Part shown: positions 41,812 through 50,811 of the stretch, piece after piece
How positions within the stretch are numbered: the stretch's first letter is position 1
Layout of the letters: the number at the start of each line of letters is the position of its first letter
Source of the DNA: GWE2-51-13 sp942492825
Lineage (GTDB): Bacteria; Bacillota_I; Bacilli_A; Erysipelotrichales; Erysipelotrichaceae
NCBI GenBank assembly: GCA_942492825.1
Contig: OW818635.1
Span: 248,001 to 312,000 of the forward strand
Reading direction: 5' to 3'
Length of the DNA stretch: 64,000 nt
The notes under the pieces: generated by a model
Databases searched by the model: none
Told to the model about the DNA's origin: nothing
The model's input: the letters and a program-made list of their open reading frames with translations, nothing else
Position numbers and translations under genes: made by a program

Positions 41812-44367
41812 ATGAAATCATTACAATTAAACGAAAATCTCTGGTGGATCGGAGCGCTTGATCCCGATCTCAAAACATTCGATATCATCATGACGACCGA
41901 ATTCGGTACGACCTATAATTCCTATGTGGTCAAAGGATCCGAGAAGACGGCGATCATCGAAACCGCCAAACTGAAGACATACGACCAATACATCGAAAAA
42001 CTGACGGAAGTCGTCGCGGTCGAAGATATCGACTATATCATCGTCAACCACACCGAACCGGACCATGTCGGATCCGTCGCCAAGATTTTGACGACCAACC
42101 CGAACATCACGATCTACGGTACGCAAACCGCAATCAGTTTTCTAAAAGAAATCACCAACATGGAATTCAAGTACGTGGCGGTCAAGGAAAACGATACGTT
42201 AAGTCTTGGCGATAAGACCTTACGTTTCATGGTATTGCCCAACTTACATTGGCCGGATACGATGTATACCTACGTCGAAGAAGATGGTGTCCTTTTCACA
42301 TGCGATTCCTTTGGTTCGCACTATTGCGACGAGAACGTCCTGCTAAGCAAAGTCACCGACAAGGAAGGGTATCAACGTGCGTTGAAGTACTATTACGACA
42401 TGATTTTGGGTCCGTTCCCGAAGTTCATGCTGAAGGCGCTCGATCGCATCAAAGATATCGATATCAAGTTGATCGCGACCGGCCATGGTCCGGTACTGGA
42501 TGTCGATATCCCTGAAATCCAAGCGCAATACCGCAAATGGGCGACGATCATCAACCCGAATCCCCGTAAAACGGTCATCATTCCTTACGTCAGCGCATAT
42601 GGTTATACGGAAGAAATGGCGAAGATCATCGCAAAAGGTGTCGAAGACACCGGTGAATTGGATGTCCGTTTGTATAACATGGAAATCGCCGATATGAAGA
42701 AAGTCTTGGACGAGGTCTACTTCGCGGATGGAATCCTGTTGGGTACGCCGACCATTTTGGCCGAAGCGCTCAAACCGCTTTGGGACTTGACTTCCGAGCT
42801 CTTTCCGCCAATTCATGGTGGCAAATATGCATCCGCATTCGGAGCTTACGGTTGGAGCGGAGAGGGCGTACCGCACTTATTGGAACGTTTGAAACAACTG
42901 AGAATGCGGACGTCCGAAGGGTTAAGTTTACGATTTAAACCCAATGAAGAAAAATCCAAAAAAGCGTATGACTGGGGTTATGCGTTCGGAATGAAGGTTT
43001 TAGGCAAAGACAAAGCTGAAAACGGTGAATCCCGCAAAATGCGCGCTTGGCGTTGCATCGTGTGCGGTGAAATCATCATCTCACCCGATCGTCCTGCGAT
43101 TTGCCCGGTCTGCGGCGCCCCGGCGGAACAGTTCGTCGAAATCCCCTATACCGAAGTGACATATTATACCGAAAAGAATGACAACATCCTGATTCTTGGC
43201 AACGGCGGCGCGGCAGTCAATGCGGCGGAAGCAATCCGTCAACGTAACAAAGTCGCACGTCTCGAAATCATCGGCGAAGAAAAGGGATTGGCGTACAACC
43301 GTCCGTTGTTAACCAAGAATCTGTTCGCGGATTTTACCAAAGATGAGTTTATTCTAAAAACCTCTACATGGTACCAAGAAAACAACATCACCTTAACCTT
43401 AGGCGTAAAAGCAGTTAAGATCGATCCTGAAACCAAGGAAGTTACCTTGGACAACGGTGAAGTACGCAACTACGACCGCTTGATTTTGGCGCTCGGCTCG
43501 GATTGCTTCGTGCCTCCGATCGAAGGCGTCAAGCGCGCTAACGTCATGAAACTTCGCAATCTCAAGGATGTGGATCAAGCCAAACAATTGATTGGAAACT
43601 CCAAGAAAGCCTTGGTGATCGGCGGTGGAATCCTCGGATTGGAAGCCGCATGGCAACTAAAACTGGCCGGACTTGAAGTTGTTGTGTTTGAAATGTTGCC
43701 GGCGCTGATGTTGCGACAGCTCGACGAAGGTACCTCGCAGAAACTCCGCATGCTTGCGGAAGCGAAGGGGCTTGAAATCCATACCGGTGTTTCAATTGCC
43801 AGCATCACCGGCGAAGGCGACCGTGCGGACGGGATTCTCTTGGGTGATGGACGCAAGTTCGAGGGCGATATGATCATCGTATCCGCCGGGATCCGCGCCA
43901 ACACCGAGTTGGCAAAAGCCGCAGGCATTACCGTCAACCGTGCGATTGTCGTCAACCAACGGATGGAAACCAACATCGAAGGGATCTATGCTGCCGGAGA
44001 TTGCGCCGAATTCGAAGGCGTCAATTGGGCAATTTGGCCGCAAGCGGTCGACATGGGAAAAGTCGCCGGTGCCAATGCGACCGGAGATGATGCCGTGTAT
44101 GATCCGATTTTACCGGCCGTTAGCGTACATGCTTTGGATACCGATCTGTTTGCGATCGGCGATTGCGGGAAAGACCCTGCCAAAAACTATGTCACGGTCG
44201 AAACCAATGATTCTGCCAAACCGTTTTACGGAAAGTACTTCTTCAGCGAAGGAAAATTCGTGGGCGGTGTTCTGATGCATAGTATCAGTAAAGGAATCTT
44301 TATCACCGAAGCTTTGATGAACAAATACACGTATGCGAAGTTTTTAGAAGAAGAATCAAAGCATTAA
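41812..44367 (+). CDS. Flavodiiron protein fused to rubredoxin and NADH:rubredoxin oxidoreductase
   Basis: The 851-residue protein is a four-part fusion. (1) A metallo-beta-lactamase diiron domain (about 1-250) with H80-x-E82-x-D84-H85 plus later His/Asp ligands in CDSFGSH and ATGHGP. (2) A flavodoxin domain from about 255 (SAYGYTEEMA). (3) A rubredoxin-like knot, C415-x2-C418 and C431-x2-C434, with a short 12-residue spacer as in rubrerythrin-type sites. (4) A FAD/NADH reductase from about 460 (ILGNGGAAVNAAEA and VIGGGILGLEAAW near 600). Single-chain enzymes of this type (called class F flavodiiron proteins) reduce oxygen to water directly from NADH. It should protect an anaerobe from oxygen. 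Confidence 0.93.
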   Translation: MKSLQLNENLWWIGALDPDLKTFDIIMTTEFGTTYNSYVVKGSEKTAIIETAKLKTYDQYIEKLTEVVAVEDIDYIIVNHTEPDHVGSVAKILTTNPNITIYGTQTAISFLKEITNMEFKYVAVKENDTLSLGDKTLRFMVLPNLHWPDTMYTYVEEDGVLFTCDSFGSHYCDENVLLSKVTDKEGYQRALKYYYDMILGPFPKFMLKALDRIKDIDIKLIATGHGPVLDVDIPEIQAQYRKWATIINPNPRKTVIIPYVSAYGYTEEMAKIIAKGVEDTGELDVRLYNMEIADMKKVLDEVYFADGILLGTPTILAEALKPLWDLTSELFPPIHGGKYASAFGAYGWSGEGVPHLLERLKQLRMRTSEGLSLRFKPNEEKSKKAYDWGYAFGMKVLGKDKAENGESRKMRAWRCIVCGEIIISPDRPAICPVCGAPAEQFVEIPYTEVTYYTEKNDNILILGNGGAAVNAAEAIRQRNKVARLEIIGEEKGLAYNRPLLTKNLFADFTKDEFILKTSTWYQENNITLTLGVKAVKIDPETKEVTLDNGEVRNYDRLILALGSDCFVPPIEGVKRANVMKLRNLKDVDQAKQLIGNSKKALVIGGGILGLEAAWQLKLAGLEVVVFEMLPALMLRQLDEGTSQKLRMLAEAKGLEIHTGVSIASITGEGDRADGILLGDGRKFEGDMIIVSAGIRANTELAKAAGITVNRAIVVNQRMETNIEGIYAAGDCAEFEGVNWAIWPQAVDMGKVAGANATGDDAVYDPILPAVSVHALDTDLFAIGDCGKDPAKNYVTVETNDSAKPFYGKYFFSEGKFVGGVLMHSISKGIFITEALMNKYTYAKFLEEESKH

Positions 44368-44373
44368 TCCATA

Positions 44374-44397
44374 GGCTGCATGTCGCAGCCTTTTCTT
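44374..44397 (+). terminator. Terminator after the flavodiiron gene
   Basis: GGCTGC (44374-44379) pairs with GCAGCC (44385-44390), followed by TTTTCTTT. Confidence 0.8.
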
Positions 44398-44461
44398 TCG
44401 GCAACTTGCAAATACGGACTCTTTCTGTCAAAATAGTCTAGAATTAAAGATAGGTAACGCA

Positions 44462-45601
44462 ATGGAAAAATTCAGACTCGAAATTACTCACGAATGTAAA
44501 CAATCCGGTGCTCGCACCGGGATCCTCCATACGCCGCACGGAGACGAACTGACTCCGATGTTCATGCCGGTCGGCACCTTGGCCACCGTCAAATTCCTTT
44601 CGCCCGAAGAAATCGAAGCGATCCAAGCCGGTGTCATCTTATCCAACACGTATCACTTATGGCTGCGTCCAGGCGACGATATCGTTCGGGATGCCGGCGG
44701 TCTGCATGGTTTTATGAATGTCAAGAACCCGATCCTAACCGATTCGGGCGGTTTTCAGGTATTTTCCTTAAGTGATTCCCGCAAAATCACCGAAGATGGG
44801 GTTACGTTCAAAAACCATCTGAATGGCGATACGATGCATCTGACACCCGAGAAGTCGATCCAGATCCAAAACAACCTCGGAGCCGACATCATCATGAGTT
44901 TCGATGAATGCCCTCCGTTTCCTGCGACGCACGATTACATGAAGAAAAGCGTCGAACGGACATTGCGATGGGCAAAACGCGGAAAAGAAGCGCATCAACG
45001 TCCGCATGACCAAGCTTTATTTGGGATCGTCCAAGGCGGCGAATACGAAGATCTTCGCGAATTATCCGCCAAGTCTTTGGTCGAAATGGATTTTCCGGGC
45101 TATTCCATCGGCGGGACTTCCGTCGGGGAAACCAAGGAAGTTCTCTATAAAATGGTCGACTATAGTGTCAAATGGCTGCCCTACGATAAACCTCGTTATC
45201 TAATGGGCGTCGGAAGCACCGATGCCATTCTCGAGGGTGTATTACGCGGCATCGATATGTTCGATTGCGTCTTGCCGACCCGAATCGCACGTCACGGTAC
45301 TCTTATGAGCAATCAAGGTCGCATCAACATCCGCAACGCCAAATACGAACGCGATTTTACGCCCTTGGATCCGGAATGCGATTGTTACACATGCAAGAAT
45401 TACACGCGGGCGTATCTCCGTCATCTGATACGCTGCGATGAAGGCTTGGGACAGCGTTTATTGTCGATCCATAATCTGCGTTTTCTGATTAAGTTGACCG
45501 AAGATATCCGTCAAGCGATCAACGAAGATCGATTTTTGGACTTTAAGAATGAATACTTTAAGAAACACAAACTCAACAGTATCGATTCGAGGGGATTTTA
45601 A
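44462..45601 (+). CDS. tgt: tRNA-guanine transglycosylase
   Basis: Tgt swaps guanine-34 of GUN-anticodon tRNAs for preQ1. The 379-residue enzyme has FMPVGTLATVKFL, the TDSGGFQVFSL segment with catalytic-region Asp94, a C-terminal zinc motif ECDCYTCKNYTRAYLRHL and LPTRIARHG. Start ATG 44462 follows AGATAGGT. The stop TAA overlaps the queA ATG by one base. The tRNA-Tyr (GTA) in this window is one of its expected substrates. Confidence 0.96.
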   Translation: MEKFRLEITHECKQSGARTGILHTPHGDELTPMFMPVGTLATVKFLSPEEIEAIQAGVILSNTYHLWLRPGDDIVRDAGGLHGFMNVKNPILTDSGGFQVFSLSDSRKITEDGVTFKNHLNGDTMHLTPEKSIQIQNNLGADIIMSFDECPPFPATHDYMKKSVERTLRWAKRGKEAHQRPHDQALFGIVQGGEYEDLRELSAKSLVEMDFPGYSIGGTSVGETKEVLYKMVDYSVKWLPYDKPRYLMGVGSTDAILEGVLRGIDMFDCVLPTRIARHGTLMSNQGRINIRNAKYERDFTPLDPECDCYTCKNYTRAYLRHLIRCDEGLGQRLLSIHNLRFLIKLTEDIRQAINEDRFLDFKNEYFKKHKLNSIDSRGF

Positions 45602-46623
45602 TGCGTACCGATGACTTCGATTTTCAACTACCCAAACGTTTGATCGCCCAGACCCCGCTTAAAGACCGCAGTTCATCGCGGCTTTTGGTCGTCGATCGCA
45701 AGAATCATACCCTGACGCATAACCGTTTTCACCAGATCGGCGAATATCTCAATCCTGGTGATGTCTTGGTACTAAATGAAACCAAAGTCATCCCGGCGCG
45801 ACTTTTCGGTATCAAAGAAGAAACCGGGGCGCATGTGGAACTCTTGATCCTGAAACATGATCACGAAGAAGCGGAATGCTTGGTCGGCAATGCGAAAGTC
45901 GTCAAAGTCGGCACGATGATCTCGTTTGGGGAAGGTCAACTCAAAGCGCTTTGTCTAGGTGTCGAACCGCAAGGTATCCGTAAGTTCAAATTCATTTATG
46001 ACGGAATTTTCTACGAAATCCTCGACCAACTCGGCACCATGCCTTTACCTCCGTATATCAAGGAAAAACTTGACGATCCCGATCGCTATAACACCGTCTA
46101 TGCCCGTGCGCAAGGCAGTGCCGCCGCACCGACCGCGGGGCTGCATTTCACCCCCGAACTCTTGAATCAACTTGAAAACCAAGGGATCGAAATCGTAAAG
46201 ATTACGTTACATGTCGGTTTGGGGACCTTCCGTCCGGTCGATGTGGAGGATGTGCTATTGCATAAAATGCACGAAGAAAGTTACGAAGTCAGTACGTTTG
46301 CGGCTGAACGCCTAAATCTAGCCAAAGCAGAGGGAAGACGGATCGTCAGCGTCGGAACGACCTCGACACGTACCTTGGAAACGCAAATGATGAAGCATGG
46401 CAAGTTTATCGAAGAATGCTCCAGCACCGCGATTTTCATTTATCCTGGCTATGTTTTTAGAGCCGTTGATACCCAGATCACCAATTTCCATTTACCGAAA
46501 TCGACCTTGATGATGTTGGTGAGCGCCTTTGCGACCAAAGAATTCATTTTCGAGGCTTATGAAGAAGCCATCAAAGAGGAGTATCGGTTCTTCTCTTTCG
46601 GAGACAGTATGCTTATCCTATGA
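45601..46623 (+). CDS. queA: S-adenosylmethionine:tRNA ribosyltransferase-isomerase
   Basis: QueA transfers and isomerises the ribosyl moiety of SAM onto preQ1 in tRNA to give epoxyqueuosine. The 340-residue protein shows FDFQLPKRLIAQTP, the DVLVLNETKVIPARL segment, AAPTAGLHFTPELL and THVGLGTFRPV-like LHVGLGTFRPV, all characteristic. It shares one base with tgt and four with queH, so the three are translated as a coupled unit. Confidence 0.96.
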   Translation: MRTDDFDFQLPKRLIAQTPLKDRSSSRLLVVDRKNHTLTHNRFHQIGEYLNPGDVLVLNETKVIPARLFGIKEETGAHVELLILKHDHEEAECLVGNAKVVKVGTMISFGEGQLKALCLGVEPQGIRKFKFIYDGIFYEILDQLGTMPLPPYIKEKLDDPDRYNTVYARAQGSAAAPTAGLHFTPELLNQLENQGIEIVKITLHVGLGTFRPVDVEDVLLHKMHEESYEVSTFAAERLNLAKAEGRRIVSVGTTSTRTLETQMMKHGKFIEECSSTAIFIYPGYVFRAVDTQITNFHLPKSTLMMLVSAFATKEFIFEAYEEAIKEEYRFFSFGDSMLIL

Positions 46624-47297
46624 AAAAGTTCGATGCGTTTGCTTGGGAAAAACAAGAACTTGCGATAATCAAGGACAAAGGCATCCGCCCGACCCTTTTA
46701 TTGCATTCATGTTGCGCCATATGTAATTCGTATCCTTTGGAATATTTAGCCCCCTATTTCGATATCACCTTACTCTACAATAACCATAATCTCTATCCAC
46801 AGATCGAATATGATATCCGTTTGGATGAGTTAAAGAAGTATGTCGATCGCTTCAATCAAAAACAACAACAGAACGTTACGATCGTAAAGTACGATGTGGA
46901 CCTGCAGGGATACCAAGATACCTTTCTCAGTAAACGGGCTGAGGATAAGGAAGGCTACGGACGATGTCGGATGTGCTATGCGCTACGTATGAACGAGGCG
47001 ATGCGCTATGCTAGCGAACATGGTTTCGACTATGTAAGCACGGTCATGACGATCTCCAGGCAAAAAAACAGCGCGTTCATCAACGATATCGCACAACGGT
47101 TGATGCCGGCGTATCCGAACGTGAAATACTTTTATTCAAACTTCAAGAAAGCCAAAGGAATCGACCGCAGCGTCGAAATCGCGACGAGTGAGAACATGTA
47201 CAAGCAGCAGTACTGCGGATGCATGTATTCCTATTTGGATGCCAAAGCGAAGGGAAAAGATGTCGATACCCGTAAGTACCCCTTTGACAAAGAATAA
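46620..47297 (+). CDS. queH: Epoxyqueuosine reductase QueH
   Basis: QueH performs the last step, reducing epoxyqueuosine to queuosine, and is unrelated to QueG. The 225-residue protein carries the conserved CC pair in LLLHSCCAICNSYP, an early RNPxQ-like YPQIEYDIRLDEL, a CRMCYALRM cysteine pair and a final QQYCGCMYS; these cysteines bind an Fe-S cluster and an extra metal in the family. It starts within the end of queA (ATGA). preQ1 synthesis genes (queC/D/E/F) are not in this window, so the precursor may be imported or made elsewhere. A consensus promoter for the T-box unit sits in its last codons. Confidence 0.93.
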   Translation: MKKFDAFAWEKQELAIIKDKGIRPTLLLHSCCAICNSYPLEYLAPYFDITLLYNNHNLYPQIEYDIRLDELKKYVDRFNQKQQQNVTIVKYDVDLQGYQDTFLSKRAEDKEGYGRCRMCYALRMNEAMRYASEHGFDYVSTVMTISRQKNSAFINDIAQRLMPAYPNVKYFYSNFKKAKGIDRSVEIATSENMYKQQYCGCMYSYLDAKAKGKDVDTRKYPFDKE

Positions 47298-47312
47298 AAC
47301 CGTGGCTATAAT
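47284..47312 (+). promoter_or_regulatory. Consensus sigma-A promoter of the valS T-box unit
   Basis: TTGACA (47284-47289), a 17-base spacer and TATAAT (47307-47312) are a perfect match to the consensus. The -35 lies inside the queH coding end. Confidence 0.88.
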
Positions 47313-47318
47313 ATCCTA

Positions 47319-47527
47319 AAGGCATAGAACGGAAGAAGTAATTTTGTCGGGGAACATAGAAAGCATCGGGTCGATGGAACGGTGCCAATGACAAAACGAA
47401 AGTCGTCCGGGAGCCGAATCTCCGAAAACAGTAAGTGATTCCGTCCGCCGACGTTAACGGCTTGAGCACAGCAATGTGAAATTTAGGTGGTACCACGCAA
47501 AAGCGTCCTTGTCAGGGCGCTTTTTTC
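47319..47527 (+). ncRNA. T-box riboswitch leader, specifier Val (GUC)
   Basis: The start of the transcript is placed about seven bases after the -10. Stem I has GAAGAAGTA on the 5' side and a TTTTGTC/GACAAAA stem (47342-47348 with 47390-47396). The 3' side of the specifier loop reads CGAAAGTCG, giving GUC at 47402-47404. The canonical T-box AGGTGGTACCACG (47485-47497) contains UGGU, complementary to the ACCA end of tRNA-Val (discriminator A). A terminator hairpin with T6 (47499-47526) competes with the antiterminator. Uncharged tRNA-Val should switch the downstream genes on. Confidence 0.93.
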
Positions 47528-47542
47528 GTAGGAGGGGAAAGT

Positions 47543-48100
47543 ATGTTAAAGTTGAATGTACCGACAATCGAAACCGAACGTTTGATTCTGCGTCCGATCC
47601 AAATCGAAGACGCCCCCGACTTGTTCGCCTATGCCAGCGACGAAGAAGTCGTGCGTTATTTGAGTTGGCCGCGTCACACCGAACTTCAGACCAGCGAAAC
47701 ATCCATACGAGATCGTTTTTTGACCCGCCCCGAACGTGGGATCCCGGAAGCATATGCGATCGTGTGGAAAGAAGAGATGAAAATGATCGGCACGGTCGAT
47801 GTACATACCGTCCATCATAAAGATGTCGGCGAAATCGGGTATGTCTTAAACCGACACTATCACAATCGTCAAATCACGACGGAAGCGCTCAAAGCCGCCC
47901 TGAAGGTTTGGTTTAGTGATACGGGGTTTCGACGTTTGGAAATCATGCATAACGTTACCAACGTTGCGAGTCAACGCGTGATTGAGAAATGCGGTTTCAA
48001 AAAAGAAGGCGAATATCGCCAACTCACCCATGAAAAAGACGGAAAGTATTACGATTTCGCATTTTACGCTTTATTGAAGTCAGATCTGGAAAGCGAGTAA
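47543..48100 (+). CDS. GNAT-family N-acetyltransferase (RimJ/RimL-like), T-box controlled
   Basis: The 185-residue protein fits the RimJ/RimL-like GNAT type: ETERLILRPIQIEDAPDLFAY at the N-terminus, GEIGYVLNRHYHNRQITTEALKA with the acetyl-CoA loop, and NVTNVASQRVIEKCGFKKEGEYRQ at the end. Start ATG 47543 follows AGGAGGGG. It lies between the valine T-box and valS with only four bases to valS, so it is expressed when valine tRNA is uncharged. Its target is unknown; a ribosomal protein or a small molecule are the usual options. Confidence 0.85.
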   Translation: MLKLNVPTIETERLILRPIQIEDAPDLFAYASDEEVVRYLSWPRHTELQTSETSIRDRFLTRPERGIPEAYAIVWKEEMKMIGTVDVHTVHHKDVGEIGYVLNRHYHNRQITTEALKAALKVWFSDTGFRRLEIMHNVTNVASQRVIEKCGFKKEGEYRQLTHEKDGKYYDFAFYALLKSDLESE

Positions 48101-48104
48101 ACCT

Positions 48105-50699
48105 ATGAAAAAAACTCTGGATACCAAATACAACCACCAAACCGTCGAAAACGGCGTTTACGATACCTGGGTCAAAGCCGGGTATTTCACCGCGGGCGAT
48201 ATGACGAAACCGCCGTTTACCATCGTGATTCCGCCACCGAATGTCACCGGCAAGCTCCATCTCGGACATGCGTGGGACACATCCTTGCAAGACATCATCG
48301 CGCGTTTCAAACGGATGCAAGGCTATGACATGCTTTGGTTGGCCGGGATGGACCATGCGGGCATCGCGACCCAGGCGAAAGTCGACGCGCGACTCAAAGA
48401 ACAAGGAACCTCGCGCTATGGTCTAGGCCGTGAGAAATTTTTGGAAAAAGCCTGGGAATGGAAAGAAGAATACGCGGGTCATATCCGCCAACAATGGGCG
48501 AAACTCGGATTATCGCTGGACTATTCGCGCGAACGTTTTACTTTGGACAGCGGACTAAATGAAGCGGTCAAGAAAGTATTCGTATCCTTGTACGAAGAAG
48601 GATTGATTTATCAAGGTTGGCGCATCATCAACTGGGATCCGCAAGCTCAGACGGCTCTCTCCAACATCGAAGTTATCCACAAGGAAATCGAAGGAAGTTT
48701 CTACACCTTCCGCTATAAAGTCATCGAAACCGGTGAGTACATCAACGTTTCGACGACGCGTCCGGAAACGATGTTCGGCGACGTTTGCGTCGTCGTACAT
48801 CCGGAGGATGAGAAATACAAACACATTCACGGAATGCACGTCGAAAATCCGGCCAACCACGAAATCATCCCGATCATCATCGATGATTACATCGATATGG
48901 AATTCGGTACCGGTGCCATGAAATGCACGCCGGCGCACGATCCCAACGATTATAACATCGCCCTGAAACACAATTTAGACAAAGTCGTATGTATGCATCC
49001 GGACGGAACGATGAATGCGGAAGCCGGTGTATTCGAGGGCATGGATCGTTTTGCATGTCGGGCGGCGCTTACGCAACGTATCACCAATGAAGGTAATACC
49101 GTCAAAATCGAAAAACACATCCATCAAGTCGGACACAGCGAACGGACCGATGTTATCGTTGAACCCTATCTATCCAAACAATGGTTCGTCAAGATGAAGC
49201 CGTTAGCTGAAGCCGTATTGGAAGCGCAGAAAGGCGAGGATCGGATCGAATTTATCCCGCAACGCTTCGAAAACGTCTTCGAACGTTGGATGGAAAACAT
49301 CGAAGACTGGTGTATTTCACGCCAATTATGGTGGGGACACCGTATTCCGGTTTGGTATCACAATACAGAGGACAAGATCCACGTCGCGATCAACGCTCCG
49401 GAAGATATCGAGAACTGGCATCAAGACGAAGATGTCTTGGACACCTGGTTCTCCAGCGCTTTATGGCCGTTTAGTACGTTAGGATGGCCGGAAAGTACCG
49501 AAGATTTTAAGCGTTATTACCCGACGTCCGTCTTGGTTACAGGCTATGACATCATTTTCTTCTGGGCAGCCCGTATGGCATTCCAGGGACGTCATTTCAC
49601 CGGTCGCCGGCCGTTTAACGATTTGGTTATCCATGGCTTGATCCGCGATAGCGAAGGTCGCAAAATGAGTAAATCGTTGGGCAACGGTGTGGATCCGATG
49701 GATGTGATCGATACCTACGGCGCGGATGCATTGCGATTCTTCCTTTGCACAAGTTCGGCACCCGGCCAAGATCTGCGCTTTAGCGTCGAGAAAGTCGAGG
49801 CGAGCTGGAACTTCATCAATAAAGTCTACAACGCTTCGCGTTTTGTGACGATGAACTTACCGGAAGATTTCGTCGCAGCCGATCTACAGACCTTAACGTT
49901 GTCGCCGATCGATCTTTGGATCATCCAACGTTTCGATGCGACGTTATTGGATGTTGAAGGTTTGATGGAGAAGTATGATTTCGCCCAAGCCGGCAATCGA
50001 CTTTACTCCTTTGTCTGGGATGATTTCTGTTCGTGGTACATCGAGTTGGCGAAATCCGGACTCAATAGCGAGGATGAGACGATTCTGCTTGCGACACGTT
50101 CGACACTAAAAACGATCTTGATCGGAATCTTGAAGCTGTTGCATCCGTTTATGCCCTTTGTTACCGAAGAAATCTACGGTGCGTTGGAAGAGGGCGCATT
50201 GTGCGTCAGCGCATGGCCGACACCGCTGCATCGGGATGACCTCGAAAGCTTGCGCGAAGTCGAACTTTTGATTTCATTGATAACCGAAATCCGTACGCTG
50301 AAAACCGAGTACAATCTGAAACCCGGAGCGCCGCTTTCCATTTGTCTGCATCGTGACGATCAAAAGTCGTTACTTACGGTTCATCAGGCGGTTTTGGAGA
50401 AAATGGTCAAAACATATTTGGTATCCGAAATCGAAGGGGATACGGTCTTACGTCCGGTTACCGGAGGTAGTTTCACGGCGAAAATGAGTGAATTGGTCGA
50501 TGTCGCGCAAGAAATCGAACGACTCGACAAAGAACTCGTCAAGTTGGACGGGGAGATCGCACGATGCGAAGGGATGTTGGCCAACGAACGATTCGTCAGC
50601 AAAGCACCGGCTACGAAGATCGAGGAAGAACGCGCCAAACTGGCGGAGTACATGCGTCAGCGCGACTTGACGTTGAGCAAGCGTCAAGCGTTGAAATAG
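48105..50699 (+). CDS. valS: Valyl-tRNA synthetase
   Basis: The 864-residue class Ia synthetase has the HIGH motif as HLGH at residues 52-55, the KMSKS motif at 520-524, an editing domain between about 190 and 340 (including TTRPETMFGD), WCISRQLWWGH, and a C-terminal coiled coil from about 800 (LVDVAQEIERLDKELVKLDGE). Start ATG 48105 lies four bases after the GNAT stop; it is controlled by the T-box leader upstream. Identity as ValRS rather than IleRS is supported by PPPNVTGKLHLGHAW and the coiled coil. Confidence 0.97.
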   Translation: MKKTLDTKYNHQTVENGVYDTWVKAGYFTAGDMTKPPFTIVIPPPNVTGKLHLGHAWDTSLQDIIARFKRMQGYDMLWLAGMDHAGIATQAKVDARLKEQGTSRYGLGREKFLEKAWEWKEEYAGHIRQQWAKLGLSLDYSRERFTLDSGLNEAVKKVFVSLYEEGLIYQGWRIINWDPQAQTALSNIEVIHKEIEGSFYTFRYKVIETGEYINVSTTRPETMFGDVCVVVHPEDEKYKHIHGMHVENPANHEIIPIIIDDYIDMEFGTGAMKCTPAHDPNDYNIALKHNLDKVVCMHPDGTMNAEAGVFEGMDRFACRAALTQRITNEGNTVKIEKHIHQVGHSERTDVIVEPYLSKQWFVKMKPLAEAVLEAQKGEDRIEFIPQRFENVFERWMENIEDWCISRQLWWGHRIPVWYHNTEDKIHVAINAPEDIENWHQDEDVLDTWFSSALWPFSTLGWPESTEDFKRYYPTSVLVTGYDIIFFWAARMAFQGRHFTGRRPFNDLVIHGLIRDSEGRKMSKSLGNGVDPMDVIDTYGADALRFFLCTSSAPGQDLRFSVEKVEASWNFINKVYNASRFVTMNLPEDFVAADLQTLTLSPIDLWIIQRFDATLLDVEGLMEKYDFAQAGNRLYSFVWDDFCSWYIELAKSGLNSEDETILLATRSTLKTILIGILKLLHPFMPFVTEEIYGALEEGALCVSAWPTPLHRDDLESLREVELLISLITEIRTLKTEYNLKPGAPLSICLHRDDQKSLLTVHQAVLEKMVKTYLVSEIEGDTVLRPVTGGSFTAKMSELVDVAQEIERLDKELVKLDGEIARCEGMLANERFVSKAPATKIEEERAKLAEYMRQRDLTLSKRQALK

Positions 50700-50745
50700 C
50701 AACTTCCGTAAGAATGCGACAAGTTCCGACAATCAATCGTAGCTA

Positions 50746-50774
50746 TAGCAATTCACGATGATTTTCGATATAAT
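50746..50774 (+). promoter_or_regulatory. Probable promoter of ppdK
   Basis: TATAAT at 50769-50774 is perfect; the -35 (TAGCAA at 50746-50751, 17-base spacer) is weak. ATG of ppdK follows at 50812 after AAGGAGG. Confidence 0.55.
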
Positions 50775-50811
50775 GTAAACGCTAATATGGCTTTTTGCCG
50801 AAGGAGGAAAC

